Of a stretch of DNA of 64,000 bases, positions 25,118 to 34,022 are shown piece after piece. Location of the stretch: assembly GCA_019119645.1 (NCBI GenBank), contig DWWR01000002.1, positions 26,114 to 90,113 on the forward strand, given 5' to 3'. The position numbers and the translations under genes are program-made. The stretch is from Anaerobutyricum faecale (GTDB lineage Bacteria > Bacillota > Clostridia > Lachnospirales > Lachnospiraceae). The notes under the pieces were generated by a model that was given only the letters and a program-made list of their open reading frames with translations, searched no databases and was not told where the DNA came from. Position 1 is the stretch's first letter. Every line of letters starts with the position of its first letter.

Positions 25118-25915
25118 TCACTTTCTGTCCGTTATCTCTCTTTTTAAAGCCTGTACTTCCTCCCCGGTCAGAGGGCGGTACTGTCCCGGTTTCAGATTCT
25201 CATCCAGCTGCAGGCTCCCCATGGAAATGCGTTTCAGATAAAGTACCTCTCTTCCCACTGCCTTTGCCATGCGTTTGACCTGATGGAACCGCCCTTCCTG
25301 AACGGTAATCAACACGCCGTTTTTTTCCGTCCCGGCCTGTCCTTCCGGCCGGAAAACATTTTCCTGCTCCGCTTCCAAAGCTCCAGTCCCCGTCTGTCCT
25401 TCCGGCGCGGGCACGAGTCTTGCCGGCAGAGCCGGCTTCTCATCTCCGATATCAAGCTCTGACGCAAAGGCATCCTGCTCTTTCCGCCCCACCGGCCCGT
25501 CCAAAACGGCGTAATAACATTTGTCCACATGCTTTCTCGGCGAGAGAAGCGCATGGGCCAGAGAGCCGTCATTGGTCAAAAGCAAAAGTCCTTCCGTATC
25601 TTTATCCAGTCGTCCCACAGGGAACAATCCCCGGACCGGTTCCCGGACCAGGTCGAGCACCGTGCGTTCCCTTCCGTCCTCGGTGGCGGAGATGACCCCC
25701 TGAGGTTTGTTGAGCATGAGATAGGTGTATTTTTCATAACTGCAGAGCTTCCCATCCACTGTCACCCGAACAAGCCCGGCATCCACCTTTGTCTCCGGCC
25801 TCTTTATCACTTCACCGTCCACACAGACTCTGCCTTTTTTCAGATACTGTTTCGCTTCGCTGCGGGTAAGTCCCGCCGCCTGGGTCAGATATTTATCCAG
25901 CCGCATACGTTCCAT
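25118..25915 (-). CDS. RsuA/RluB-family pseudouridine synthase
   Basis: An S4 domain (MRLDKYLTQAAGLTRSEAKQ) precedes the RsuA-type catalytic domain with LMLNKPQGVISAT, the active-site motif GRLDKDTEGLLLLTND and EGRFHQVKRMAKAVGREV. At 265 residues it is longer than usual, owing to a Pro/Gly/Glu-rich insertion (about residues 168-200) that holds an imperfect PEGQ repeat. The start at 25915 has AAGGAG seven bases upstream. The target is probably 23S or 16S rRNA. Confidence 0.9.
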   Translation of the reverse strand: MERMRLDKYLTQAAGLTRSEAKQYLKKGRVCVDGEVIKRPETKVDAGLVRVTVDGKLCSYEKYTYLMLNKPQGVISATEDGRERTVLDLVREPVRGLFPVGRLDKDTEGLLLLTNDGSLAHALLSPRKHVDKCYYAVLDGPVGRKEQDAFASELDIGDEKPALPARLVPAPEGQTGTGALEAEQENVFRPEGQAGTEKNGVLITVQEGRFHQVKRMAKAVGREVLYLKRISMGSLQLDENLKPGQYRPLTGEEVQALKREITDRK

Positions 25916-25939
25916 GGTTGTTCTCCTTCACTTTATCTG

Positions 25940-27568
25940 TCACATTTTCCGCCAGCCCGGCGCAATTTTATTTTTGATATTTCCGCGGTTACTTTTCCCC
26001 CAGCCCAGAGGAAGGCCCTCCACGCAGATGAGGACCCAGCCATCCCGGCAGCCGGCCTCCACGGTCTCTCCGCGCAGATATTTTTCCACCCGGATATCCT
26101 CCGGAGAAAATGTCACAATATTTTCATAGTCTTCCGGACGAAGGGCCATGGCCAGCGCCTGCCCCGGCTCAAAACGTTTCTTCTTGCAGTCGCCCAGATA
26201 GAGACCGGAACGGACGACCCGAAGTCCCTGCATGTCCGGACAGTTTTCCGGGAGCAGGAAAACCCTCTCCTCTATAAACTGCAGTCGCTCTTCCGGAATC
26301 TCCAGACGGCACTTTTCAAAAAACTGCCGCATTTCTCCGGACATACCGGCAGCCCCCGCAGCCTCCGGGGTATTTTTCTTTTTGCCGCCCGCTGTATTTG
26401 TTTTTCTGCCGTCTGACAGAGGATTCCTTCTGGCATTTTTCCTGCGTTTTTTCTCCCGCCGTCCACCTGCCACCGGGTCTGTCGTCGCCCCGGCTACATT
26501 CAAAGCCGTCGTCGTCCTTTCATCCGCTGCGGACGGAACAGCTGTCATTGTCATATCTCCGGTTCCGGCTGAAGCGGCCGCTGCACTTTGGCCCGGCTGT
26601 TTTCCAGGACGGCTGCTCTCTCCGGAGAACCGACTGCCGCCGTTCTCTTCTCCAGGACGTTCTTCTTTTTTGAACAACGCCGCAAACTGTCCTTCGCCGT
26701 CCACCCGGTGATTCCAGAACCGCCGGCAGTATCTGAGACTTTCCTCTCCGCTTTTACTCCACCGGGGGTGTCCTTCATCCACACCGGGATAAAGAGGCAG
26801 AGATTCCAGCCGGAAAGTCTCCGCATTATCCCCTCTCAGCAAAGTCTCCACCACCTGTTCATCCTCCTCCGGAGAATAGGTACAGGTGGAATATAACAAA
26901 TACCCGCCGGGACGGACCATGGACGCCGCCTGTCCGAGAATCTCCTTTTGCAGATCGCTGTAACGCCTCACTTCCTCCGGCGACCATTCCGCTGCCATAG
27001 AAGGCTCCTTCCGGAACATTCCCTCTCCGGAGCACGGCGCATCCACCAGCACGCAGTCAAAATATCCCGCAAACCGCTCCGCCAGACGCTCCGGCGTCTC
27101 ACAGGTGATCAGGGCGTTTTTTACTCCCGCCATCTCCATATTTTTGAGAAGCGCCTTGCATCTTGAAATGCTGATATCATTGGCGATGAGAACTCCCTGT
27201 CCCTGCAGCTTCGCCGCCAGCGCCGTGGTCTTTCCGCCGGGCGCTGCACACAGATCAAGTACTTTATCCCCCGGTTTTACCGGCAAAAAAGAAGCAGGAG
27301 CCATGGCGCATGGTTCCTGTATATAATAGGCTCCCCCGTAATAAAATGGATGCAGGGAAAGGCGTTCTTCCCCGTCATAATAAAATCCATTTTCGCACCA
27401 CGGAACCGGTTTCACAGCAAACCGGCGGAAAAGATCCGCCGGTTGTGTCTTTAACTGATTCACCCTGAATGTCTGCCCGTACTTTTTGGCAAAACTGCCT
27501 GCATAATTGTCATAGTCCTCTCCGAGAAGCTTTCGCATTTTCTGTTCAAATTCTTCTGGCAAATGCAT
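25940..27568 (-). CDS. RsmF/NOL1-family rRNA (cytosine-C5)-methyltransferase
   Basis: A 542-residue SAM-dependent m5C methyltransferase. The N-terminus (LPEEFEQKMRKLLGEDY and RVNQLK) and the catalytic domain, with DLCAAPGGKTTALAAKL, DAPCSGEGMF and the second catalytic Cys in STCTYSPEED, match RsmF/YebU. A roughly 95-residue low-complexity linker, Ala/Thr/Gly-rich then Arg/Lys-rich (about residues 300-395), separates it from a C-terminal RsmF/PUA-like domain (LPENCPDMQGLRVVRSGLYL). The start at 27568 follows GGAGG. The gene lies between relQ-type and rsuA-type genes. Confidence 0.9.
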   Translation of the reverse strand: MHLPEEFEQKMRKLLGEDYDNYAGSFAKKYGQTFRVNQLKTQPADLFRRFAVKPVPWCENGFYYDGEERLSLHPFYYGGAYYIQEPCAMAPASFLPVKPGDKVLDLCAAPGGKTTALAAKLQGQGVLIANDISISRCKALLKNMEMAGVKNALITCETPERLAERFAGYFDCVLVDAPCSGEGMFRKEPSMAAEWSPEEVRRYSDLQKEILGQAASMVRPGGYLLYSTCTYSPEEDEQVVETLLRGDNAETFRLESLPLYPGVDEGHPRWSKSGEESLRYCRRFWNHRVDGEGQFAALFKKEERPGEENGGSRFSGESSRPGKQPGQSAAAASAGTGDMTMTAVPSAADERTTTALNVAGATTDPVAGGRREKKRRKNARRNPLSDGRKTNTAGGKKKNTPEAAGAAGMSGEMRQFFEKCRLEIPEERLQFIEERVFLLPENCPDMQGLRVVRSGLYLGDCKKKRFEPGQALAMALRPEDYENIVTFSPEDIRVEKYLRGETVEAGCRDGWVLICVEGLPLGWGKSNRGNIKNKIAPGWRKM

Positions 27569-27581
27569 CTTTTGTCCTCCA

Positions 27582-28385
27582 TCATGTCAGGCTCTGGGTC
27601 TGGTATCCTTCTGAAATAATATCCAGCTGGCTGGCAAAATGCTGCAGCTGCATCATATCATCTGTCACATAGACTTTATAAAATTCATCCTGAATCTTCG
27701 TGACCTCTCTCTTGTTGGCCACCTTATAGAGATTCTGAATATTATTGAGAATATCTTTCACCAGATTCTCCTTCTTCTGGTGAGAATTCTGCGCATCCAT
27801 AATCTCATCCCGGACATCCGACATGGCTTTGTCAATCTCTATGATGGCCCGGGAAGCGTCAATCAGCTTCTGCTGTACGTAATCCGGAATATGTTCTTTG
27901 TATTTGTACTGCAGGGAATGCTCGATGGTCGCCCAGAAATTCATGGCCATGGTCCGGATCTGTATCTCCGCCCTCAAGGTCTTGGGCCCCTTGATGGTAT
28001 TGACCGTGTAATCCACGATGATGTGATAACTGCGGTATCCGCTGGCCTTCATGTGATTAATATAATCTTTCTCACACTTCACCACCATATCCGTGCGTTC
28101 CTTGATCATATGCACCACCCGGTCGATGTCTTCCACAAACTGGCAATTCAACCGGATGCCGGCAATATCTTCTATCTTCTCTTCAATATCATTCATGGAT
28201 ATCTCTTTCCGTTTCATCTTATCCAGAATGCTGACAATACTTTTTAATCTTCCTTCGACAGATTCAATTGGAGAATACAATCCCCGGGTTCTGTGCTCTG
28301 TAATAACATGATTGAACTTCACCACCATCTCGTCTACGGCAAGCTGGTAAGGGTCAAGCAGTTCCCGCCATAGCTGTATCTCCAT
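27582..28385 (-). CDS. Small alarmone synthetase, RelQ/YjbM type
   Basis: A 267-residue RelA/SpoT synthetase-domain protein that would make (p)ppGpp from GTP/GDP and ATP. There is no hydrolase HD domain. Seen are GRLKSIVSILDKM, IEDIAGIRLNC, the GYRSYH substrate motif and EIQIRTMAMNFWATIEHSLQYK. A C-terminal coiled-coil extension of about 60 residues makes it longer than typical RelQ. The ATG at 28385 is favoured over the one five codons upstream because GGGAGG precedes it at good spacing. It is the first gene of the run down to recU. Confidence 0.9.
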   Translation of the reverse strand: MEIQLWRELLDPYQLAVDEMVVKFNHVITEHRTRGLYSPIESVEGRLKSIVSILDKMKRKEISMNDIEEKIEDIAGIRLNCQFVEDIDRVVHMIKERTDMVVKCEKDYINHMKASGYRSYHIIVDYTVNTIKGPKTLRAEIQIRTMAMNFWATIEHSLQYKYKEHIPDYVQQKLIDASRAIIEIDKAMSDVRDEIMDAQNSHQKKENLVKDILNNIQNLYKVANKREVTKIQDEFYKVYVTDDMMQLQHFASQLDIISEGYQTQSLT

Positions 28386-28617
28386 ATCATCACCTCCCAC
28401 TGAAATAGTCCTGTGTCATATCTCATATCAGTATAACATATAATAGAAAAAAAAGCACTTCTTTCGTAATTTTTTGTGAAATTCATCCAAAAACTTTTCA
28501 CAATTCGTCTTCTTTGTCTCTTTTCGGAAACTTTTTTGTCCGTCTTTCACGCAGACAGGAGATTGGCACCCTATGGCTGTGATATCCCGCAGCCCGGGAT
28601 AAAAATGTATCTCCGTA
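28386..28617. other. Intergenic gap between relQ-type gene and rnhA, with nothing recognisable
   Basis: I see no gene in these 232 bp. A weak TATACT-like -10 lies about 50 bp before the synthetase start, without a convincing -35, and an A-rich tract sits near 28448-28455. No stable terminator hairpin was seen. Confidence 0.4.
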
Positions 28618-29097
28618 TCATTCCAGGTACATTCCTCCGTCTTCCGGCAGATCATCCTGCAGCGCCGCCGCCACCGCCAGGGCGTCACACCGTTCATTTT
28701 CCGGATGTCCCGCATGTCCTTTTACCCAGTGAAAGCTGACCGTATGGGGCTCCATGGCCGTCAGCAGGCGCTTCCACAAATCGGTATTCTTCACCGGTTC
28801 TGTCCGGTTTCTCATCCAGTTCTTTTTCTTCCATCCGTCTATCCAGTGTTCATTAAAGGCCTTCACCAGGTACTGAGAGTCCGAGTAAAGATCAACCTGA
28901 CAAGGTCTGATCAACGCCTCCAGCCCCACAATGGCGGCCAGTATCTCCATACGGTTGTTGGTCGTCTGCTTAAATCCTCCGGACAGCTCTCTGCGGTGAC
29001 AGTTCCCTTTTGCATCTGTGTAAAGAAGCACCGTTCCATAGCCGCCCGGTCCCGGATTGCTTCTGGCTGAGCCGTCGGTATAAATCGTTACTCTCAA
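28618..29097 (-). CDS. rnhA: Ribonuclease HI
   Basis: RNase HI cuts RNA in RNA-DNA hybrids. The 159-residue protein has the DEDD residues in IYTDGSARSNPGPGGYG, NRMEILAAIVGLEAL, LYSDSQYLVKA and NERCDALAVAAA, plus WVKGHAGHPENE. It is a single-gene unit between spoIVA and the relQ-type gene. The start at 29097 has AGAGAGGGAC-like sequence upstream. Confidence 0.96.
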   Translation of the reverse strand: MRVTIYTDGSARSNPGPGGYGTVLLYTDAKGNCHRRELSGGFKQTTNNRMEILAAIVGLEALIRPCQVDLYSDSQYLVKAFNEHWIDGWKKKNWMRNRTEPVKNTDLWKRLLTAMEPHTVSFHWVKGHAGHPENERCDALAVAAALQDDLPEDGGMYLE

Positions 29098-29266
29098 AAG
29101 TCCCTCTCCTTTTCTTCGAACGTTTTTTCATCATTATAGCATCTTCATTGGAAAAAGCAAAGAAAAAATCCTTCGAAGCGGCATGGATGTATCACAGCCG
29201 GTCAATACCAGATCTAAGACCGGCCAATGCCATCTTTTACACCCTCGAAGAATTTTCTCTCCCTGC

Positions 29267-30736
29267 TCAGATAATAATACAGATCAGACCGCCGCTGCTC
29301 TCGTTGACGATTTTCTCCATGGCGCTCTGCAGCTTTTCCTGGCTGTCTTCATTGATCTTTGTCACTTTGCCGGAAATACCGTCATCCACCAGCTGTTCCA
29401 GCGTCTTTCCAAAGATATTGACATTCCAGATTTCCTTCGGGTCTCCGCCCGCCTGCTCCCGGATGTATGTAATCAAATCCTCCGCCTGCAGCTGCGTTCC
29501 GACGATCGGGGCGATTTCCGTGGAAAGATTGGCGCGGATGAGATGAATGGACGGCGCCTCAGCCCGGATTTTCACGCCGAATTTGCTGCCATGTTTGACA
29601 ATTTCCGGCTCCGACAGCGTAATCTCAGAAAGCACCGGTTTCATGACGCCGTATCCCCTTTCTCTGGCGTCAGTGAGCGCCTGAGAAACTTCCTCGAATT
29701 CCTTCTTTTTCTCGGAAAGTTCCTTCATGATCCGAATGAGATGGTATTCACTTTTGATGGAAATTCCCGTTAGATCTGAGAGGATCTCATAATAGTAGGA
29801 ATCCCGGATCTGAATTCTCACTTCCACTTCCCCGGTATCCATGTGGATGTTCTCCACTTTGGCAGATTCCATATATTCGTTCTGAGGAACAGGTTTCTGA
29901 TAGATATCCTTCATCTTCTCCTTATCCGTCAGATATTCTCTCATGAGATCCAGAATGGATTTCTTCATCCAGTGGTCATCCCGCAGAGTCTCCACCCATT
30001 TCGGCAGATAAAAGCCCACAGAAGACAGCGGAAATTCCAGCAGTACATTTTTCATGATTTCCAGAATGTCTTCCTTCCTGAGCTGATCACAGTTGACCGG
30101 CATCACCGTGGTGCGGTACTCCTTCGTGAGATTTTCCGCCAGATTCTGCGTCGCTTTGGAATACGGCCGGTCGCTGTTTAAGAGTACCAGAAACGGCTTT
30201 CCGATGGCACTCAGCTCCTCCACCGTCCGCTTTTCCGCTTCCACATAAGAATCCCTCGGAATCTCCCCGAACGAGCCGTCAGTAGTCACCAGAATCCCGA
30301 TGGTGGAATGATCCCGGATCACCTTCCTCGTGCCATATTCCGCCGCCTTGGTAAACGGCACCTCATAATCAAACCACGGCGTCTTCACCAAACGCTCCTG
30401 CCCGTTTTCCAGATGTCCGCCGGCGCCCATGACCATAAATCCCACACAGTCAATGAGGCGCACCTTTACCTTCATATCTTCCATGGGAAGCTCCACCGCT
30501 TCCTTCGGAATAAACTTCGGCTCCGTGGTCATGATGGTCTTCCCGGTACCGCTCTGGGGCATTTCATCCATGGCCCTCTGGCGCTCATGCTCGTCGGCAA
30601 TCTCCGGGAGAACCATCAATTCCATGAACCGTTTGATAAAGGTGGACTTGCCGCTTCGCACCGGCCCCACCACACCCAGATAGATTTCACCGCCGGTTCT
30701 TGCTGAGATATCCTGATATATATTATTTTTTTCCAT
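29267..30736 (-). CDS. spoIVA: Stage IV sporulation protein A (spore-coat ATPase)
   Basis: SpoIVA polymerises on the forespore surface with ATP hydrolysis and forms the coat basement layer. The 489-residue protein begins MEKNNIYQDISARTGGEIYLG and has Walker A (GPVRSGKST, about residues 24-32), a switch-like TGKTIMTTEPKFIP, VRLIDCVGFMV and the conserved C-terminal end ESSGGLICIII. The length equals that of the family. The start has GGGAGGG upstream. A sigma-E-like promoter lies only about 20 bp before it. The gene is good evidence that the organism can form endospores. Confidence 0.97.
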   Translation of the reverse strand: MEKNNIYQDISARTGGEIYLGVVGPVRSGKSTFIKRFMELMVLPEIADEHERQRAMDEMPQSGTGKTIMTTEPKFIPKEAVELPMEDMKVKVRLIDCVGFMVMGAGGHLENGQERLVKTPWFDYEVPFTKAAEYGTRKVIRDHSTIGILVTTDGSFGEIPRDSYVEAEKRTVEELSAIGKPFLVLLNSDRPYSKATQNLAENLTKEYRTTVMPVNCDQLRKEDILEIMKNVLLEFPLSSVGFYLPKWVETLRDDHWMKKSILDLMREYLTDKEKMKDIYQKPVPQNEYMESAKVENIHMDTGEVEVRIQIRDSYYYEILSDLTGISIKSEYHLIRIMKELSEKKKEFEEVSQALTDARERGYGVMKPVLSEITLSEPEIVKHGSKFGVKIRAEAPSIHLIRANLSTEIAPIVGTQLQAEDLITYIREQAGGDPKEIWNVNIFGKTLEQLVDDGISGKVTKINEDSQEKLQSAMEKIVNESSGGLICIII

Positions 30737-30762
30737 GAAAAATCCCTCCCCAATACTAATGC

Positions 30763-30791
30763 AGTATATGCGGCCGGGGAGGGAAATAGAC
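30763..30791 (-). promoter_or_regulatory. Sigma-E-like promoter of spoIVA
   Basis: On the minus strand GTCTATT (30785-30791), a 14-bp spacer and CATATACT (30763-30770) resemble the mother-cell sigma-E consensus (KMATATT and CATACAnT). spoIVA is a known sigma-E gene in Bacillus and Clostridia, and the position gives a short leader. Confidence 0.5.
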
Positions 30792-30841
30792 CGGAAGATC
30801 CGGAAAGTTTTTCTATAAATTCAAGCAGCAGACCGCCCAAG

Positions 30842-31537
30842 TCATTCCTGATCAATCGAAGCCAGGGCCGCTTTTCTGGCGTGGATCTGTGTCGTATCAA
30901 AAACCGGCAGTGAAGTGTCCTCCTGATGCACCAAAAGTCCGATTTCCGTACATCCCAGAATTACCCCCTGTGCGCCCTTTAGAGCCAGCGCATCAATAAT
31001 TTTTAAATATTGTTCTCTGGAACCGGACGATATCATACCCAGACACAGTTCATCATAAATCACACGGTTCACAATCTCAATGGATTTCTCATCAGGAATC
31101 AACACTGTAATACCGTTTTCCTCCAGTTTCTTCTTATAAAAATCCTGAGTCATAGTGTACTTTGTACCCAGCAGAGCAACTTTTGTGATCTGATTTTCCT
31201 TCAGAACCTCGGCGGTAGCCTCCGCGATATGCATGACAGGTACATGTATCCTGTCCTGAATCTCCGGCGCCACCTTATGCATAGTATTAGTGCAGATCAC
31301 AATGAAATCAGCCCCCGCCTTTTCCAGATTCCGGGCAGCTTCCGATAAAATATCCGCGCTCTTCTCCCAATCTCCCTCGGACTGGCATTTTTCAATCTCC
31401 GCAAAATCCACACTGTATAGCAAAATCCTGGCCGAATGCAGTCCGCCAAGCTTCTCCTTGATGGTCTCATTGATGATCTGATAGTACGTAACTGTACTCT
31501 CCCAGCTCATGCCACCTAATAATCCAATCGTTTTCAA
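30842..31537 (-). CDS. Aspartate/glutamate racemase family protein
   Basis: A cofactor-independent amino-acid racemase-type protein (231 residues) with both catalytic cysteine contexts, VICTNTMHK and ILGCTEIGLL, and the N-terminal IGLLGGMSWESTVTYYQ motif of aspartate racemases. I start it at a TTG (31537), which has AAAGGAG nine bases before it. No ATG exists nearby, and the in-frame extension to 31648 runs into a repeat element. The true substrate could be Asp, Glu or another amino acid. Confidence 0.85.
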   Translation of the reverse strand: MKTIGLLGGMSWESTVTYYQIINETIKEKLGGLHSARILLYSVDFAEIEKCQSEGDWEKSADILSEAARNLEKAGADFIVICTNTMHKVAPEIQDRIHVPVMHIAEATAEVLKENQITKVALLGTKYTMTQDFYKKKLEENGITVLIPDEKSIEIVNRVIYDELCLGMISSGSREQYLKIIDALALKGAQGVILGCTEIGLLVHQEDTSLPVFDTTQIHARKAALASIDQE

Positions 31538-31570
31538 TGATGTCAACTCCTTTCGTTGTCTAAAAAATGG

Positions 31571-31777
31571 GATTTGTAAATCTCTGTGCAGCCCACAGAA
31601 GACTGCTTTACCGAAGACAAGGCATTGATAAAAGTTCTCCTCCTCCACTTCGGCAGACTGGTACTTGACTGTATTTCGTCAATATAAATCAGACGCCTGC
31701 GCTCACAGTCGTCGTCAAACCATATCAATACCTCGTCTTCTCCAAATGCAGTCTGCGTGCATAGAGATTTACGATTC
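31571..31777. repeat. Interspersed palindromic repeat, copy 2
   Basis: A 207-bp element with imperfect terminal inverted repeats. The left end is GATTTGTAAATCTCTGTGCA and the right end, in reverse complement, is GAATCGTAAATCTCTATGCA. Internally it carries the same CTCCTCCTCCACTTCGGCAG and GACGCCTGCGCTCACAGTCG stretches as copy 3, and its two halves can pair along most of the length. It has no coding capacity. The left end is 34 bp upstream of the racemase start. Its small size and terminal inverted repeats make it MITE-like, but I see no clear target-site duplication. Confidence 0.75.
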
Positions 31778-31782
31778 AAACC

Positions 31783-32114
31783 GACAAAAGCGCTGCCTGT
31801 GTGGCTTGCTCTGCTGGTTCATGCCAGACAGACACGACTGTAAATTTTGGCATCCGCTGATTCGTCTGTAATCATAACCTGCTGTTTTGCCAACGTAGCA
31901 CAGGCTTTTTGTAAAAGTGGAACAAAGGCTTTTCAACAGGCAGATGACGTTTTGGACACATACGGCTTTCGACCGCGAGCTGTGAGGGAGGACGGATATA
32001 GTCATTTTACAACGATATCCCTGGTCAGTCCGACTGAGGGTCGAGCCGGGCGAATCCGTATGTGTTCTTACGTCATTGCCATTGAATTGAATCGCTGTTG
32101 CCATCTTTACAAAT
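31783..32114. repeat. Two adjoining long imperfect palindromes
   Basis: Directly beside copy 2 lie two further palindromic units. The first (about 31783-31911) pairs AAAAGC-CTG-TGGC-GGTTCATG-like blocks in its halves. The second (about 31906-32114) has arms of about 60 bp with matching blocks TTTGTAAA, ATGACGT and ACACATACGG (31944-31965 against 32056-32076) and an inner GGATAT/ATATCC stem. Its outer end reads GATTTGTAAAGATGG on minus, echoing the GATTTGTAAA end of the interspersed repeat. Open frames here are short and unlike known proteins. It fills the gap between the racemase and the M18 peptidase. Confidence 0.55.
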
Positions 32115-32115
32115 C

Positions 32116-33390
32116 TCAATTCACAAAAAACGCCGTCACAATCTGACAGAGGGCTTCATAGTCAGAAAGCGCCATGGTCTCCCGGGCGGAGTGCATGGCC
32201 CACATAGGGATACCGATGTCGCAGCCCCGCATCGGGATGTGGGAGCCGATCATAGGCCCTAAGGTGCTGCCGCCGCGGATATTGTTCCGGTCGTTGATGA
32301 TCTGCAGGGGAACGTCATATTTCTCGGACAATCCCAGCAGGATGGCCTGCACTGCCGCGTCAGTGGCGTATTTGAATGTTCCGCTGGCCTTGATGGCAAC
32401 TCCCTTGCCCACATAAGCCCGGGTGGTGGTATCACAGCGGTCCGGATAATTCGGATGCGCGCCGTGGGCTCCATCTACAGAGAGATACACGCTGTCTGCC
32501 ATGGATGCCCGGAACATTTCCTCATCACAGCCCAGGGTACGGAATATCCCCTTGAGAATCCCCGTCAGCAGTTCCGAGTCTGCTCCGGAACGGGTAAAAC
32601 TTCCCACTTCCTCGTGGTTGAAAAGACCGATGAGATTTATCCCGTTGCTGCGCTCTCCCTCCACCAGCGCTTCCAGCAAAGCGCTGACGGAAGCCAGATT
32701 GTCCAGGCGCGGACTTGAAACCAGTTCTTCTGTGATGCCGACCAGCTGCGGCTCATCGTAATTATAAAGATTGAAATCATAGCTTAAAATCTCCGAATCA
32801 TCCACATCCAGCTCCTTCGCCATGAAATGCACAAAAGAGCCCTCCGTCCAGGCGGCACCGGATAAACCGGTTACCGGCATAAGCTCTCTCTGCCGGTCAA
32901 TCTTCCATCCGTTACCCGCATCCCTCTGCATATGAATGGCAATACCGGGAATGATGGCCACCGGTCGTTCACTGTCATAGGTCACCAGCTTCGGCCGGAA
33001 AATATCTTCTCCTTTGAGCGCTGCGGTTCCTGCCAGTCCCAGAGGGCGGTCAAACCAGGTGTGGTCCATCATACCTCCGTAGACCTCCACATTCAGCATA
33101 TCGCTTTCCATGCTGCGAAATTCCGGTCTCGCCTTTACTTTGAAACAGGGCTGATCCACATGGGCAAAGGCCATTCGCACCGGCTGAATGTACGCCCTCT
33201 TGCGCCCCATGGTAAAAGCAAAGAGTACGTCAGGAAACGGCGTGATGAAGTACCGCCCGCCAAGCTTCGGCGCAAACAGACGATCGTAATACAGTTCTTC
33301 AAAACCTTCCTCCGTGAGATACTCCTTAGCGAAGGCAACCACCCGCTCCGGAGACGTTCCTTTTTTCAGACAATCAAATAATGTATTCAT
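32116..33390 (-). CDS. M18-family aminopeptidase
   Basis: A 424-residue zinc aminopeptidase of the aspartyl-aminopeptidase (M18) family. Metal-site motifs visible are MAFAHVDQPCF, the Asp of SVDGAHGAHPNYPDR, the Glu-Glu of FNHEEVGS and the His of AMHSARETMA; PMIGSHIPMRGCDIGIP is also typical. The start at 33390 follows GGGGGAAG; the frame upstream to 33549 is not conserved and crosses the divergent promoter region. It removes N-terminal acidic or neutral residues from peptides in the cytoplasm. Confidence 0.92.
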   Translation of the reverse strand: MNTLFDCLKKGTSPERVVAFAKEYLTEEGFEELYYDRLFAPKLGGRYFITPFPDVLFAFTMGRKRAYIQPVRMAFAHVDQPCFKVKARPEFRSMESDMLNVEVYGGMMDHTWFDRPLGLAGTAALKGEDIFRPKLVTYDSERPVAIIPGIAIHMQRDAGNGWKIDRQRELMPVTGLSGAAWTEGSFVHFMAKELDVDDSEILSYDFNLYNYDEPQLVGITEELVSSPRLDNLASVSALLEALVEGERSNGINLIGLFNHEEVGSFTRSGADSELLTGILKGIFRTLGCDEEMFRASMADSVYLSVDGAHGAHPNYPDRCDTTTRAYVGKGVAIKASGTFKYATDAAVQAILLGLSEKYDVPLQIINDRNNIRGGSTLGPMIGSHIPMRGCDIGIPMWAMHSARETMALSDYEALCQIVTAFFVN

Positions 33391-33433
33391 ATTTTTCTTC
33401 CCCCATTCGGCTCTCTCCTGCATGATAAATCTG

Positions 33434-33462
33434 TTTGCAAAGCAAATCTGCTGTGATAAAAT
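33434..33462 (+). promoter_or_regulatory. Probable promoter of the DUF5721-like gene
   Basis: TTTGCA (33434-33439), a 17-bp spacer and TAAAAT (33457-33462) on plus, about 70 bp before the gene and in the gap divergent from the M18 peptidase. Confidence 0.45.
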
Positions 33463-33532
33463 AACAGGCAGGATAGAGCGCTTCCGCTTTCTCTGTCCTG
33501 ACAAAATCTTTGCAGATACAGGAGGTATATTC

Positions 33533-34012
33533 ATGATTTCCGTTCCCATTACTGATGTAAAAAATTTTATGGCGCACCTGCTTTCCAGAGAGACCTTCGA
33601 CCTGTTTTATCTGGTGGAAGCATCTTTTAAAAAAGAAATATCTTACCACATCGACGGTCATCTTAATGATGCATTCTTCGACACCGACGACCAACGGCCG
33701 GATCGGGAATACTGTCTCTGGAAAGAGGTGCGCCCTTTTGCTTTTTCGATAATCAAGGGAAAACGTCTCCCTCTCGGATGTAAAATTGTATTGGCACTGC
33801 CAAAGGCAACGGTTGCTTTCCTGATCAAAGAGAGCCGCTGCTCTTTCCGTGAAGAGGACATCGAGGGAATCTACCTCAACATCCTCTATGAACCGGAAAA
33901 TCTTATGATCACCACCGGTATTTCCTACCGGACATTTTCTCTGGATAAATCCCTGGAACAGGATGTGGATGACCACATGAAAAACTTTCTCAGGAAACGG
34001 GGTATCTGCTGA
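33533..34012 (+). CDS. DUF5721-like conserved hypothetical protein
   Basis: A 159-residue soluble protein beginning MISVPITDVKNFMAHLLSRE. The LVEASFKKEISYHIDGHLN segment resembles Lachnospiraceae proteins that I recall as DUF5721; function unknown. There are no signal peptide, membrane segment or catalytic motif that I recognise. The start at 33533 has AGGAGG eight bases upstream. It is one of only three plus-strand genes in the window and ends 10 bp from the convergent S41 protease. Confidence 0.75.
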   Translation: MISVPITDVKNFMAHLLSRETFDLFYLVEASFKKEISYHIDGHLNDAFFDTDDQRPDREYCLWKEVRPFAFSIIKGKRLPLGCKIVLALPKATVAFLIKESRCSFREEDIEGIYLNILYEPENLMITTGISYRTFSLDKSLEQDVDDHMKNFLRKRGIC

Positions 34013-34022
34013 CAGACGATAT

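Noticed and set aside
31847..32146. A 99-codon plus-strand frame that might be a transposase remnant
   Set aside because: It lies wholly inside long palindromes and resembles no transposase I know; explained by the repeat structure.
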